Below, one piece after another: positions 18,182 to 26,924 of a DNA stretch of 64,000 bases. Position numbers and translations under genes: made by a program. The DNA comes from an uncultured Clostridium sp. (GTDB lineage: Bacteria; Bacillota; Clostridia; TANB77; CAG-508), in NCBI GenBank assembly GCA_900551615.1, contig URWN01000001.1:82169-146168 (forward strand). Direction: 5' to 3'. Numbering within the stretch: the first letter of the stretch is position 1; the number at the start of each line of letters is the position of its first letter. Under the pieces are notes generated by a model. That model made no database searches. It saw nothing but the letters and a program-made list of their open reading frames with translations, and was not told where the DNA came from.

Positions 18182-18967
18182 ATGAATCAAATTTTAGTTA
18201 CAGAAAAATTATATATAACACCAGAACTAAAGAGAAAAAAGAAGATATATAAATTTTATTTTATAATATCACTTTTTGTTGTATGCATTCTAACTTCTCT
18301 TTATATATATGCAGAATATGACAGAAATAAAAGTGCAGCAGCATCAGAACAATTATTAGCTGATATGAATCAAACTTTATCAGAAACCAAAGAAGAAGAC
18401 ACAACAATTGCAAAAGACGATATACTTTTAGTAGTTTTAGACAATTTAACAGAAGATAAAGATCAGGAAGAAAATATACAATCAAACAATGAAGAAAAAA
18501 CAAATGTAGCAAATGCAAATAATCAAGCAGAATGGAAAACAAATGCAGGAGGTTATAAATATAAAATTATTTCAACAGTAGAAATACCAAAAATAAATGT
18601 AAAATATACAGTATTACAAGGTGAAACAGGAAGCCTAGAAGAAACAGAATCACTACTAAAAAGCTCACCAGTTAAATATCACGGATGTGACCCAAATGAA
18701 GTAGGTAATTTCTGTATAGTAGGACATAACTATAGAAATAGTAAATTCTTTAGTAAAGTTCCCAATTTAGTAGTTGGAGATACAGTAAAATTAACTGACC
18801 TAACAAGAAGAACTATAAATTATGAAGTATACGATAAACACACAGTAGATCCTAACGATACAAGCGATACAACACAATTAACAGGAGGAAGAAAAGAACT
18901 TACTTTAATAACATGTACAAATGATAGCAAATTAAGAGTAATAGTTAGATGCAAGGAAGTAAAATAG
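18182..18967 (+). CDS. Sortase family cysteine transpeptidase (261 aa)
   Basis: Extracytoplasmic transpeptidase anchored by one N-terminal helix (about residues 22-41), with an acidic linker (about 45-120) and a C-terminal sortase beta-barrel. The catalytic triad is visible: H182 in VGHNYRN, C245 in TLITCTN, and Arg in RVIVRC. The TLxTC form is common to class C/D sortases; class is not firmly set. The SD AAGGAGG precedes the ATG. No LPXTG-type substrate is encoded in the window. The next gene is a peptidoglycan peptidase, so this is a cell-envelope locus. Confidence 0.93.
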   Translation: MNQILVTEKLYITPELKRKKKIYKFYFIISLFVVCILTSLYIYAEYDRNKSAAASEQLLADMNQTLSETKEEDTTIAKDDILLVVLDNLTEDKDQEENIQSNNEEKTNVANANNQAEWKTNAGGYKYKIISTVEIPKINVKYTVLQGETGSLEETESLLKSSPVKYHGCDPNEVGNFCIVGHNYRNSKFFSKVPNLVVGDTVKLTDLTRRTINYEVYDKHTVDPNDTSDTTQLTGGRKELTLITCTNDSKLRVIVRCKEVK

Positions 18968-18983
18968 TAACAAATACATATAT

Positions 18984-19026
18984 CCCCTCATATAATAAAA
19001 TAAAAAATATATGAGGGGGTTTTCTT
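18984..19026 (+). terminator. Sortase terminator whose 3' arm also holds the SD of the next gene
   Basis: CCCCTCATAT (18984-18993) pairs with ATATGAGGGG (19009-19018), followed by TTTTCTTTT. The GAGGGGG in the 3' arm lies 7-9 nt before the TTG start at 19027 and is the only SD available. Confidence 0.7.
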
Positions 19027-19708
19027 TTGGCAAAAATATTAGTATTTAATAATGATACAGATAGAATGGAAACATACTATAGAGGCGAGGCAGAACCAAT
19101 GCCATATAATACAAATGGAACATTAAGGGTAAGAGAATTTAGAGGCTCAAGCAAAAGTAATATATTATGGACAACAAAAAGAACAATGCAAAGTTGGAAT
19201 AGCCAAAGATATATTTTTGGAGCTCCTATACCAGTAGGTTTTGCATTCAAAAGGCCATATGAAGGAGGACATCGGAAACCAAAGTCAACATTATGCAGGA
19301 GTAGCATTTGACGTAGGGCAAACACTAAGCTCTACACAAAGAACAAGACTATGGAATTCAGCAAAAAATTCAGGAGTATGGTATTATGTTGAACCGATTT
19401 CATTAACGCCAACATGGGTACATTTTGATAAACGATTTGGAAAACCAGCATGTTCAACTGGTGGATTTCCACAACTAAAAAGAGGAAGTTTAAGCAACTA
19501 TGTATGTATAGCTCAAGATGATTTAAATACATTAGGATTTAGAACAAATGGACTAGACGGAATATTTGGAGCAGCAACTCAAAATGCTGTAATCAATTAT
19601 CAGAAATCAAGAGGATTAACAGCTGATGGAATAATTGGATGTAATACGTGGCGCTCTTTACAAGAAGCTGTTGTAGGAACAGGACCAACAAATACCACAA
19701 TAAATTAA
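19027..19708 (+). pseudogene. M15-type D,D-peptidase with peptidoglycan-binding domain, frameshifted
   Basis: A secreted-type wall peptidase in two frames. Frame 1 (TTG at 19027, to 19311) gives the N-terminal part up to FAFKRPYEGGH. Frame 2 continues with GNQSQHYAGVAFDVGQ, which carries the M15 zinc motif SxHxxGxAxD, then TWVHFD with the last zinc His, and a C-terminal PG_binding_1 domain (DDLNTLGFRTNGLDGIFG). Removing one base at about 19273 joins the two into one protein of about 226 residues. No signal peptide is visible. It may be truly broken, or the shift may be an assembly error. The TTG start uses the SD inside the upstream hairpin. Confidence 0.85.
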
Positions 19709-19749
19709 AAAATTGCCAAAAGATTTTAACCTTATTGGCAATTTTTTAT
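19708..19749. terminator. Bidirectional terminator between the M15 gene and the XRE gene
   Basis: AAAAATTGCCA (19708-19718) pairs with TGGCAATTTTT (19736-19746). T-tracts are present on both strands, serving two convergent genes. Confidence 0.85.
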
Positions 19750-19751
19750 TA

Positions 19752-20090
19752 TTATTCTTCATTCATATTTGTTTCAGCAATTGTTTTTGCAACATTATAA
19801 ATTAATTTTTGTTTCTCTGGAGAAACACTTTTAATCAAATCAGTAAATTCTTTATCTAAATAATTTTCAGAACTGCTAGAAGCACCATTTAGTAAATAAC
19901 CTTCTGAAACATCTAATAAACCACATAATTGATTTAATCTTTTTAAATTAATATGAGAATTACCTCTTTCTACTCTACTTAAGAAAGCAACAGAAATATC
20001 AATTTTATCTGCTAAATCCTCTTGAGTCATATTTTTAGCAAGTCTAGCTTGTTTTATTCTAGAACCAATAACACTATAATCGATTGCCAT
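19752..20090 (-). CDS. XRE-family HTH transcriptional regulator (112 aa)
   Basis: A Cro/CI-type helix-turn-helix domain fills the first 65 residues (IGSRIKQARLAKNMTQEDLA, then AFLSRVERGNSHINL). A short helical tail with KSVSPEKQKLIYNVAKTI follows, resembling SinR-like or phage-type repressors. The ATG at 20090 is preferred over the one at 20102, because the latter abuts the AAAGG. A palindrome TTGGAAC-N19-GTTCCAA lies 38-70 nt upstream and could be its own operator. The targets are unknown; the divergent M23 peptidase gene is one candidate. Confidence 0.88.
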   Translation of the reverse strand: MAIDYSVIGSRIKQARLAKNMTQEDLADKIDISVAFLSRVERGNSHINLKRLNQLCGLLDVSEGYLLNGASSSSENYLDKEFTDLIKSVSPEKQKLIYNVAKTIAETNMNEE

Positions 20091-20529
20091 CTTTATCACC
20101 ATCCTTTCACTTTATTCGCTCCGCTTATTGGAACCAAAATTTTTAAATTTTAAGTTCCAAATTTTATAACTTTGCAATTATCGTTCAAATTTATAACAAT
20201 AATATATCATTTAACTTATAAGTTTTGAAGTAACAAAACGAGAAAAATAAACTAATAAATCAATAAAAGCCTAAACAATTAAAAAAATACTTAAAAAGCG
20301 TGTCGAAAATTGTAATAATTTAAAATACTAAAAATAAATTTAAACAAAAATAAAAGAAAAATTATGAAAAAAAGAGTAAAAAAGAGTAAAAATAATAAAA
20401 ATAAACAAAAATAATAATTAATAACTAGAAAAAAAAGGAAAAAATAGCAAATAAGGTATACATAATTTGAAAATGAGCAAAATATATAGTATAATAAAAG
20501 ATGTTCGCGCTTAAGAATTAAAAAGGAGA
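20091..20529. other. Divergent intergenic region with a candidate operator
   Basis: An extremely A-rich 439-nt gap between the XRE gene and the M23 peptidase gene. It holds the inverted repeat TTGGAAC (20128-20134) / GTTCCAA (20154-20160) near the XRE start and a good promoter at 20467-20495. The middle part (20230-20450) is poly-A-like and no gene or further structure was seen there. Confidence 0.55.
20467..20495 (+). promoter_or_regulatory. Promoter of the M23 peptidase gene
   Basis: TTGAAA (20467-20472), a 17-nt spacer and TATAAT (20490-20495), about 35 nt before the start. Confidence 0.75.
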
Positions 20530-21498
20530 GTGGATTATATTAGTATAAAAAAATTTAAGTTTTATACAAAAGAAACATTAAAATTTTTAAATATTGCTTT
20601 AATAGCAATTGGTTTTATAATCGCGATAATATTAATAAAATATAAACCAATGTATGAAGTAAAGATTTCTGGAGAAAAAGTAGGGTATATAAATAATAAA
20701 AAAGCGTTAAATGAATCAATAAAAAATAACATAGAAAACTACAGTAACAAAAATGTGGAAAATGTGAAATTAACTACAACTCCAGAATATGAATTAAAAT
20801 TAGTAGAAAGAACACAACAAGATAATGAAAGTGATGTAATAATAGCATTGCAAAATGAACTTGAAATAACATATAAATATTATGAAATAGCACATAATGG
20901 CAAAGCGATTGAAAGTGTGGCAGACAAAGAAACAGCAGAAAAATTAGTAGAAGACATAAAGGAAGTATCAAATCAAAATGTAGAATTAGAAATTAGCGAA
21001 AAAACAACTAATAATGAAAAAGATTTAAATGCAAATACACTTGAAGTTGCAAAAGAAAATATAATAGAAAAGTTAGACATTAAAACAAATACAGAAAATG
21101 AAATAACTCAAATAAATGGAATAAAAATAGCAACACTACCAGTATCAGGAACAATTTCTTCAAGATATGGGGCTAGTAGTAAAATAAGAGTATCAACACA
21201 CACAGGATTAGATATAGCAGCAAGTAAAGGAACTCAAATAAAAGTAGTTGCAGATGGAAAAGTAACATGTGCTAAATATAGTGGATCATATGGATACTTG
21301 GTAAAAGTAGATCATGGAAACGGTGTAGAAACTTGGTATGCACATACTAGCAAAATGTATGTAACAGAAGGACAAGAAGTAAAAGCAGGAGATGTAATAG
21401 CCCTAGTAGGTAGTACAGGTAATTCAACAGGACCACATTTACATTTTGAAATAAGAATTAATGGCGAACATGTAAACCCACAAAAATATTTGTATTAA
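20530..21498 (+). CDS. Membrane-anchored M23 (LytM-type) peptidase (322 aa)
   Basis: One N-terminal helix (about residues 17-36) anchors a long extracytoplasmic stalk of about 150 residues, followed by a C-terminal zinc endopeptidase domain of the LytM fold. Zinc and catalytic residues: H224 and D228 in HTGLD, and H303-L-H305 in PHLHFE. The start is unclear. GTG at 20530 sits only 2-3 nt after AAGGAG, so a non-standard codon a few residues downstream may be used. M23 proteins cut cross-links in peptidoglycan, and some act in spore engulfment (SpoIIQ), but a link to SpoIIQ here would be a guess. It is divergent from the XRE regulator. Confidence 0.9.
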   Translation: MDYISIKKFKFYTKETLKFLNIALIAIGFIIAIILIKYKPMYEVKISGEKVGYINNKKALNESIKNNIENYSNKNVENVKLTTTPEYELKLVERTQQDNESDVIIALQNELEITYKYYEIAHNGKAIESVADKETAEKLVEDIKEVSNQNVELEISEKTTNNEKDLNANTLEVAKENIIEKLDIKTNTENEITQINGIKIATLPVSGTISSRYGASSKIRVSTHTGLDIAASKGTQIKVVADGKVTCAKYSGSYGYLVKVDHGNGVETWYAHTSKMYVTEGQEVKAGDVIALVGSTGNSTGPHLHFEIRINGEHVNPQKYLY

Positions 21499-21506
21499 TA
21501 TATTGA

Positions 21507-21541
21507 AAAAAGAGGCATTTTATAAAAAATGCTTCTTTTTA
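21507..21541 (+). terminator. Terminator after the M23 peptidase
   Basis: AAAAGAGGCATTTT pairs, with one mismatch, with AAAATGCTTCTTTT, followed by T residues. Confidence 0.7.
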
Positions 21542-21549
21542 TATTCTAG

Positions 21550-21650
21550 GAAAGTTATCATAGTATGATAACTTTATGTAGAAAATAAATATGGCAGAAA
21601 TTAGATTTTGTAGCAGTTTGCACTGCGTACAAAATCTTAATTCTGGTTTT
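21550..21650. other. Two consecutive hairpins upstream of the adhE promoter
   Basis: Hairpin 1 is AAAGTTATCAT/ATGATAACTTT around 21550-21574. Hairpin 2, around 21596-21646, pairs CAGAA-TTAGATTTTGTA with TACAAAATCTTAATTCTG around a nested GCAGT/ACTGC, and a TTTTTTAAT tail follows. Hairpin 2 looks like a terminator, yet no gene lies directly before it, so a short untranslated RNA is possible. Confidence 0.5.
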
Positions 21651-21667
21651 TTAATATTATAAAAGAG

Positions 21668-21695
21668 TTGACAAATTTTTCTAATAATATATAAT
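21668..21695 (+). promoter_or_regulatory. Promoter of adhE
   Basis: TTGACA (21668-21673), a 16-nt spacer and TATAAT (21690-21695), both consensus, 35 nt before the ATG. Confidence 0.75.
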
Positions 21696-21730
21696 AAAAA
21701 AGGATAAAATAATACCAAGGAGGAAATCTT

Positions 21731-24331
21731 ATGGCAGAAAATTTAGAAGAAGAAAAAATACAAAAGATGATAGATGAATTAGTTGCAAAGGCAAAAAAGG
21801 CATCAGAAGAATATTTAAAACTAGATCAAGAGCAAGTAAATAACATTGTAAAAGCAATGTCAATGGCAGGACTAGAACATCATATGGAACTAGCAAAAAT
21901 GGCAGTAGAAGAAACAGGAAGAGGAATATATGAAGACAAAATAACAAAGAACATGTTTGCAACAGAATATATATATCACAGCATTAAAAACGAAAAAACA
22001 GTTGGTGTAATAAATGAAAATGATGAAGAAGGATATCTAGAAATAGCAGAACCAGTTGGAATAATAGCAGGAGTAACACCAGTAACAAATCCGACATCAA
22101 CAACAATGTTTAAATCAATAATATCAGCAAAAACTAGAAATGTAATAATATTTGGATTCCATCCATCAGCACAAAAATGTAGTTCTGAAGCTGCAAGAAT
22201 ATTAAGAGATGCAGCAGTTCAAGCAGGAGCACCAGAAAACTGCATATTATGGATAGAAGAACCATCAATAACAGCAACAAGGTTATTAATGAACCACCCA
22301 GATGTAAACCTAATATTAGCAACAGGTGGAACAGGAATGGTACGTTCAGCATACTCATGCGGAAAACCAGCACTAGGAGTAGGGCCAGGAAATGTACCTT
22401 GTTATATAGACAAAACAGCAAAATTAAAAACATCAGTAAATGATTTAGTACTATCAAAATCATTTGATAATGGAATGATATGTGCATCTGAACAAGCAGT
22501 ATTAGTAGATAAAGATATATATCAAGAATTTGAAAAATTAATGAGAGAATCTGGATGCTACTTTGTAAATCCAGAAGAAAAACAAAAATTACAAAACTCA
22601 ATGTTTGAATATACAGAAGAATATGGATATAAACTAAAATCACATGTACCAGGGCAATCACCATATACAATTGCAAAAGAAGCAGGCTTTGAAGTACCAG
22701 AAGATACAAAAGTAATAGTTGTATATGAAGAAGGAATAGGAAGCAACTATCCATTTTCAAAAGAAAAACTAAGTCCAGTTTTAACATATTACATTGTTGA
22801 AAATGAAGAAGAAGGAATAGCAAAAGCAGAAAAACTACTAGAATTCGGTGGTCTTGGACACTCAGCAGCAATTCACAGTGAAAATCAAGATACAATTTTA
22901 AAATTTTCAGAAACTTTAAAAGCAGGAAGAATAATAGTAAACTCACCATCAACACATGGAGCAATAGGAGACATTTATAACACAAATATGCCATCACTTA
23001 CATTAGGATGTGGCTCATTTGGAAAAAATTCAACAACAGCAAATGTGTCATCAGTAAACTTAATAAATATAAAAAGAGTTGCGAAAAGGAGAGTTAATAT
23101 GCAATGGTTTAAAGTTCCAGAAAAAATATATTTTGAAGCAGGTTCAATAGCATACTTAGAAAAAATGCCAGATATAGAAAGAGCCTTTATAGTAACAGAC
23201 CAAGGAATGGTCAAATTAGGATATGTAGATAGAATCTTATATCATTTAAGAAAAAGACAACAATATGTACATTCAGAGATATTTAGTGATGTAGAGCCAG
23301 ACCCATCATTTGACACAATTAAAAAAGGTGTAGAACAAATGAACAGTTTTAAACCTGATGTAATAATAGCAATAGGTGGAGGAAGCCCAATGGATGCAGC
23401 AAAAGGAATGTGGCTATTTTATGAACATCCAGAAGCAGATATCGAAGGATTAAAATTAAAATTCATGGACATTAGAAAACGTACTTACAAATTCCCTAAA
23501 TTAGGAGAAAAAGCAAAAATGGTAGCAATACCAACAACATCAGGAACGGGATCAGAAGTAACATCATTTGCAGTAATAACAGACAAAGAAAAAGACAGAA
23601 AATATCCACTTGCAGATTATGAATTAACACCAGATGTTGCAATAGTAGACCCAGACCTAGTTATGAGCCTTCCAAAATCTGTAACAGCAGACACAGGAAT
23701 GGATGTATTAACACACGCATTAGAAGCATATGTATCAAACATGGCATCAGACTATACAGATGGTTTAGCAGAAAAAGCAGTAGAATTAGTAATGAATTAT
23801 TTAGAAAAAGCATACAATAATGGAAGTAATAAACTAGCAAGAGAAAAAATGCACAATGCAAGTACAATTGCTGGAATGGCATTTACAAATGCATTTTTAG
23901 GAGTAAGCCATTCAATTGCACACAAAATAGGAGCAGAGTTCCATTTACCACATGGTAGAATAAACGCAATATTATTACCATATGTTGTAAAATATAATGG
24001 AAGTAAGCCAAGCAAGTTTGTATCATTCCCTAAATATGAATATTATATAGCAGACGAAAAATACAGTCATTTAGCTAAAAAATTAGGACTAAAAGCAGAT
24101 ACAATAGAAGAGGGTGTAAATAGTCTAGTAGAAAAAATAAAAGAATTAAATGAAAAATTAAATATTCCAAAATCATTTAAAGAGGCAGGAATTGATGAAA
24201 AAGAATTCTTGGCAAAAGTTGATATTCTTGCAGACAGAGCATTTGAAGATCAATGTACAACAGCAAACCCAAGAGTTCCATTAGTAGAAGAAATTAAACA
24301 AATTATGCTAGATAGTTATTATGGAAAATAA
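21731..24331 (+). CDS. adhE: Bifunctional acetaldehyde-CoA/alcohol dehydrogenase (866 aa)
   Basis: AdhE turns acetyl-CoA into acetaldehyde and then ethanol, regenerating NAD+ during fermentation, and forms cytosolic spirosomes. The N-terminal aldehyde dehydrogenase half has GATGGTGMV-type nucleotide binding (ILATGGTGMVRSAYSCGKP) and the catalytic Cys in NGMICASEQ, near residue 250. After a linker, the Fe-dependent alcohol dehydrogenase half starts at about residue 455 with GGGSPMDAAKG, DVLTHALEAYVS and the metal ligands in SHSIAHKIGAEFHLPHG. Length is standard. With pta and ackA it gives mixed acetate/ethanol fermentation. The downstream gene is translationally coupled. Confidence 0.97.
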   Translation: MAENLEEEKIQKMIDELVAKAKKASEEYLKLDQEQVNNIVKAMSMAGLEHHMELAKMAVEETGRGIYEDKITKNMFATEYIYHSIKNEKTVGVINENDEEGYLEIAEPVGIIAGVTPVTNPTSTTMFKSIISAKTRNVIIFGFHPSAQKCSSEAARILRDAAVQAGAPENCILWIEEPSITATRLLMNHPDVNLILATGGTGMVRSAYSCGKPALGVGPGNVPCYIDKTAKLKTSVNDLVLSKSFDNGMICASEQAVLVDKDIYQEFEKLMRESGCYFVNPEEKQKLQNSMFEYTEEYGYKLKSHVPGQSPYTIAKEAGFEVPEDTKVIVVYEEGIGSNYPFSKEKLSPVLTYYIVENEEEGIAKAEKLLEFGGLGHSAAIHSENQDTILKFSETLKAGRIIVNSPSTHGAIGDIYNTNMPSLTLGCGSFGKNSTTANVSSVNLINIKRVAKRRVNMQWFKVPEKIYFEAGSIAYLEKMPDIERAFIVTDQGMVKLGYVDRILYHLRKRQQYVHSEIFSDVEPDPSFDTIKKGVEQMNSFKPDVIIAIGGGSPMDAAKGMWLFYEHPEADIEGLKLKFMDIRKRTYKFPKLGEKAKMVAIPTTSGTGSEVTSFAVITDKEKDRKYPLADYELTPDVAIVDPDLVMSLPKSVTADTGMDVLTHALEAYVSNMASDYTDGLAEKAVELVMNYLEKAYNNGSNKLAREKMHNASTIAGMAFTNAFLGVSHSIAHKIGAEFHLPHGRINAILLPYVVKYNGSKPSKFVSFPKYEYYIADEKYSHLAKKLGLKADTIEEGVNSLVEKIKELNEKLNIPKSFKEAGIDEKEFLAKVDILADRAFEDQCTTANPRVPLVEEIKQIMLDSYYGK

Positions 24332-24340
24332 GGTGATAGA

Positions 24341-25795
24341 GTGAAAATAACAGATAGAATAAAAAATTTTATAAATAGAAATAATACAGCGCTAAGTGCA
24401 GAAAATGAACAAGTTGATAAGAGGATAAATGAAAAAGCAAATGAAATAGAAAAGTTATATATTGAAAAAAAAGAAAATGGAGAAGAAAACCCAATAAACG
24501 ATACAGTAGAAAAAATAATGCAAATTATACAAAATAATCGAGATCCAGTAGAAGAAAGAAAGCTTTTAACAGAATTGATAGAAAGGAAGAATATATCAGA
24601 TCAACTTGTAGAAAGAACAGCAATAGAATTTTCTAAAAAAGAAGACATACCAAATGAGGTTATAGTAGAAGCAATAAACAATGCTGAAACAGACATTCCG
24701 GATAACACAATTAGAAATATAGTTGAAAAGGGAGCAATGAATATACAAGACAATTTGGATTTAATTCAGCAAATGCATGACCAAGAAAAACAGAAACAAG
24801 CAGAACAAAAACAATTAGAACTTCAAAGACAGGAAAAACAAAGACAAATAGAACAACAAAGAAAGAAAGCAAAAAACGAATTAGAAAAAATATATGCAAA
24901 AGTAAAAGAAATGAAAGATACAGAACTCTCAGAACAAATAGTAGGAATAAAAGATAAACTAACTCCGGAAAATATAAATGATGATATATATGAAGTAATT
25001 AAGAATATTATAGCACAAAAAATAGCAGAAGATTATTATGATGATAGTAAAAAAATAGCACCAATATATACACTATCTAAAGTTATTCCAACAGGAGAAA
25101 TGATAGAAATAGATATAGCAACATTAGTACAAAAAAAATATGATGACATAGTAGAAGAAAGAATTAATCAAGAAAACGAGGAAGAAAAAAAGAAGAAAAA
25201 ACATAGATTTGTCAAAAGAGAGTTTAAAAAAATAGTGTTAAATGAACTAGGAAAACAAGTAGGAATAGAATATGACAAGACAGGAATTATTAATATTCCA
25301 CAATCAAAACAATTAAGCCAAATGACAAAAGATGAAAAAAAATATTTGATAGAAACAGTAAAAAAACATACAGCAAACCAATTAAAAAAAGAAGACATGA
25401 TAGACATTTATAGACAAATAAATAATGGTGATAAAGAAATACAGAAAATAGATATTTCTAAACCAATAAATAGTGAAAATACAGAATTACAGAAAAAAGA
25501 AAATGAAATTATAAATTTAATAAAACAAATTCCAATAGAAAAAAAAGATAGAATAATAGATATATTAAATAAAATGATATTAGATCAAAATAAGCTAGAG
25601 ACAATAGAAATGTTAAATAATACATGGGTATTAAAAAAACTTGAAAATATGCCAAAAGACAAAAGACAAAAAACAATTGGAGCTATAAGTAATGCAGTAA
25701 ATAAAATGCCAAAATACAAAGTTGCTAAGAATACACCACAGATAAAAGGTGCTAGATTTAGTGATAAAACAACAATAGATGGAAAAAGTAGATAA
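24341..25795 (+). CDS. Unknown charged coiled-coil protein (484 aa), coupled to adhE
   Basis: Not recognised. The GTG start at 24341 has its SD (AGGTG, 24331-24335) overlapping the adhE stop, so it is very likely co-translated with adhE. The product is soluble, with no signal or membrane helix. It is rich in Glu, Lys, Gln, Asn and Ile. A long Gln/Glu/Lys/Arg coiled coil lies at about residues 145-185, followed by a helical domain, a basic patch (KKKKHRFVKREFKKI, about 285-300), and a short basic tail ending DGKSR. No catalytic motif is seen. A role in AdhE assembly or RNA binding would be speculation. Confidence 0.7.
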   Translation: MKITDRIKNFINRNNTALSAENEQVDKRINEKANEIEKLYIEKKENGEENPINDTVEKIMQIIQNNRDPVEERKLLTELIERKNISDQLVERTAIEFSKKEDIPNEVIVEAINNAETDIPDNTIRNIVEKGAMNIQDNLDLIQQMHDQEKQKQAEQKQLELQRQEKQRQIEQQRKKAKNELEKIYAKVKEMKDTELSEQIVGIKDKLTPENINDDIYEVIKNIIAQKIAEDYYDDSKKIAPIYTLSKVIPTGEMIEIDIATLVQKKYDDIVEERINQENEEEKKKKKHRFVKREFKKIVLNELGKQVGIEYDKTGIINIPQSKQLSQMTKDEKKYLIETVKKHTANQLKKEDMIDIYRQINNGDKEIQKIDISKPINSENTELQKKENEIINLIKQIPIEKKDRIIDILNKMILDQNKLETIEMLNNTWVLKKLENMPKDKRQKTIGAISNAVNKMPKYKVAKNTPQIKGARFSDKTTIDGKSR

Positions 25796-25810
25796 TTTTA
25801 TAATAATATT

Positions 25811-26017
25811 CAAATTGCATATATCTATACCTTTTTGAAGGTATTGTTTGATTGGAATGAAAAATAGAACTTATTTCTAAAAAATATGAGGAATGTTCAC
25901 GGGAAAAGGCAAGAGCCTTTAAGCCTGAGTGAAAGAGGCTCATATTTTTTAGTTATAAGTTCTTTTTGAATGAAATGAAGAAAATAACTTCCAAAAGGTA
26001 TAGATATATGCAATTTG
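25811..26017. repeat. Structured 207-nt element, copy B (35-bp terminal stem, enlarged apical loop)
   Basis: This accounts for most of the 386-nt gap after the coiled-coil gene. P1: 25811-25845 pairs with 25983-26017 over 35 positions with two mismatches. P2: AGAACTTAT (25866-25874) pairs perfectly with ATAAGTTCT (25955-25963). P3: AAAAAATATGAG (25879-25890) pairs perfectly with 25939-25950. The apical part has TTCAC/GTGAA with an inserted AAAGGC-AAGA-GCCTTT hairpin. The P1-P2 joining segments TGATTGGA and TTGAA match copies A and C. Confidence 0.75.
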
Positions 26018-26181
26018 AAAAATATAAAAAACAAGTTCACACAAAATTTACACAAAAAATAACATTTGGGAATAATATAAAAATAAAATACTCATATAAT
26101 ATAAATATAAAAATATGGGAGCAGAAAAATTGAAAGTTAAATAATAATCAATTAAAAGCACCGAAGAAAGGTGGAAACCAA

Positions 26182-26832
26182 ATGAAAGAAAATAAAGAAT
26201 TACAAAAAATTGAAAATATAATGGAGATAGAAACACCAATAGATCCCAAAAGCAAAGAATTTGAAAAAGTAATGTTTATATATCAAGTAGCATTAAAAGA
26301 AATCAACACAAAATTAGAAATACTAAAAGACGAATTTAAATTATTTTATGAATACGACCTAATAGACCACATAAATACAAGAATAAAATCACCAGAAAGT
26401 ATTACAAAAAAGATGAAAGACAAAAATTTAAAATATACATACAAAGAAATGATAAAAAATATTAATGATATTGCAGGTATTAGAGCAATATGCCCAATTC
26501 AAAAAGATATATATTCAATAAGAAATTTAATTACAAAAATACCAGGAATAAAAGTTCTAAAAGAAAAAGATTATGTAAGAAACCCTAAAAAAAGTGGATA
26601 CTCAAGCTATCATATGATTCTTGAAGTTCCAATTACGTTATCACAAAATTTAATATATGTAAAAGTAGAAGTACAAATACGAACATTAGCAATGGATTTT
26701 TGGGCAAGTATTGAACACAAAATGAAATACAAACCAGATAAAGAGGTAACAAAATCTACATCAAAAGAACTTGTTCAATGTGCTAAAATAGTGAATAAAT
26801 TAGATAATAAAATGATGTTATTAAATACGTAA
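26182..26832 (+). CDS. Small alarmone synthetase, RelQ/YjbM type (216 aa)
   Basis: A stand-alone RelA/SpoT synthetase domain that makes (p)ppGpp from GTP/GDP and ATP. Visible: RIKSPESITKKMKDKN (about residues 68-83, the G-loop/ATP side), the central NDIAGIRAICPIQKDIY, then GYSSYHMILEVP and the substrate-binding EVQIRTLAMDFWASIEHKMKY. There is no hydrolase (HD) domain and no TGS/ACT domain, as in RelQ/RelP. SD GAAAGGTGG. The stand-alone gene suggests local transcriptional control of the stringent response. The next gene has its own promoter. Confidence 0.93.
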   Translation: MKENKELQKIENIMEIETPIDPKSKEFEKVMFIYQVALKEINTKLEILKDEFKLFYEYDLIDHINTRIKSPESITKKMKDKNLKYTYKEMIKNINDIAGIRAICPIQKDIYSIRNLITKIPGIKVLKEKDYVRNPKKSGYSSYHMILEVPITLSQNLIYVKVEVQIRTLAMDFWASIEHKMKYKPDKEVTKSTSKELVQCAKIVNKLDNKMMLLNT

Positions 26833-26845
26833 ATTAACATAAAAC

Positions 26846-26874
26846 TTGAAAATATACATGAATTATAGTATAAT
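26846..26874 (+). promoter_or_regulatory. Promoter of patatin-like gene 1
   Basis: TTGAAA (26846-26851), a 17-nt spacer and TATAAT (26869-26874). Confidence 0.75.
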
Positions 26875-26924
26875 ATAGATAGTCTAAAGTATAAAGGATA
26901 GCTTGAATCAAAGGAGGTTACACA

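Noticed and set aside
21596..21646. Rex (redox) operator upstream of adhE
   Set aside because: The palindrome does not match the Rex consensus TTGTTAA-N4-TTAACAA.
22134..22997. 287-codon minus-strand frame inside adhE
   Set aside because: Leu/Phe-dominated composition typical of the complement of AAA/ATA-rich codons; the sense strand encodes an unmistakable AdhE.
25811..26017. Structured element interpreted as a conventional MITE or IS remnant
   Set aside because: Terminal repeats differ completely between copies while the interior is conserved, and no target-site duplication could be confirmed.
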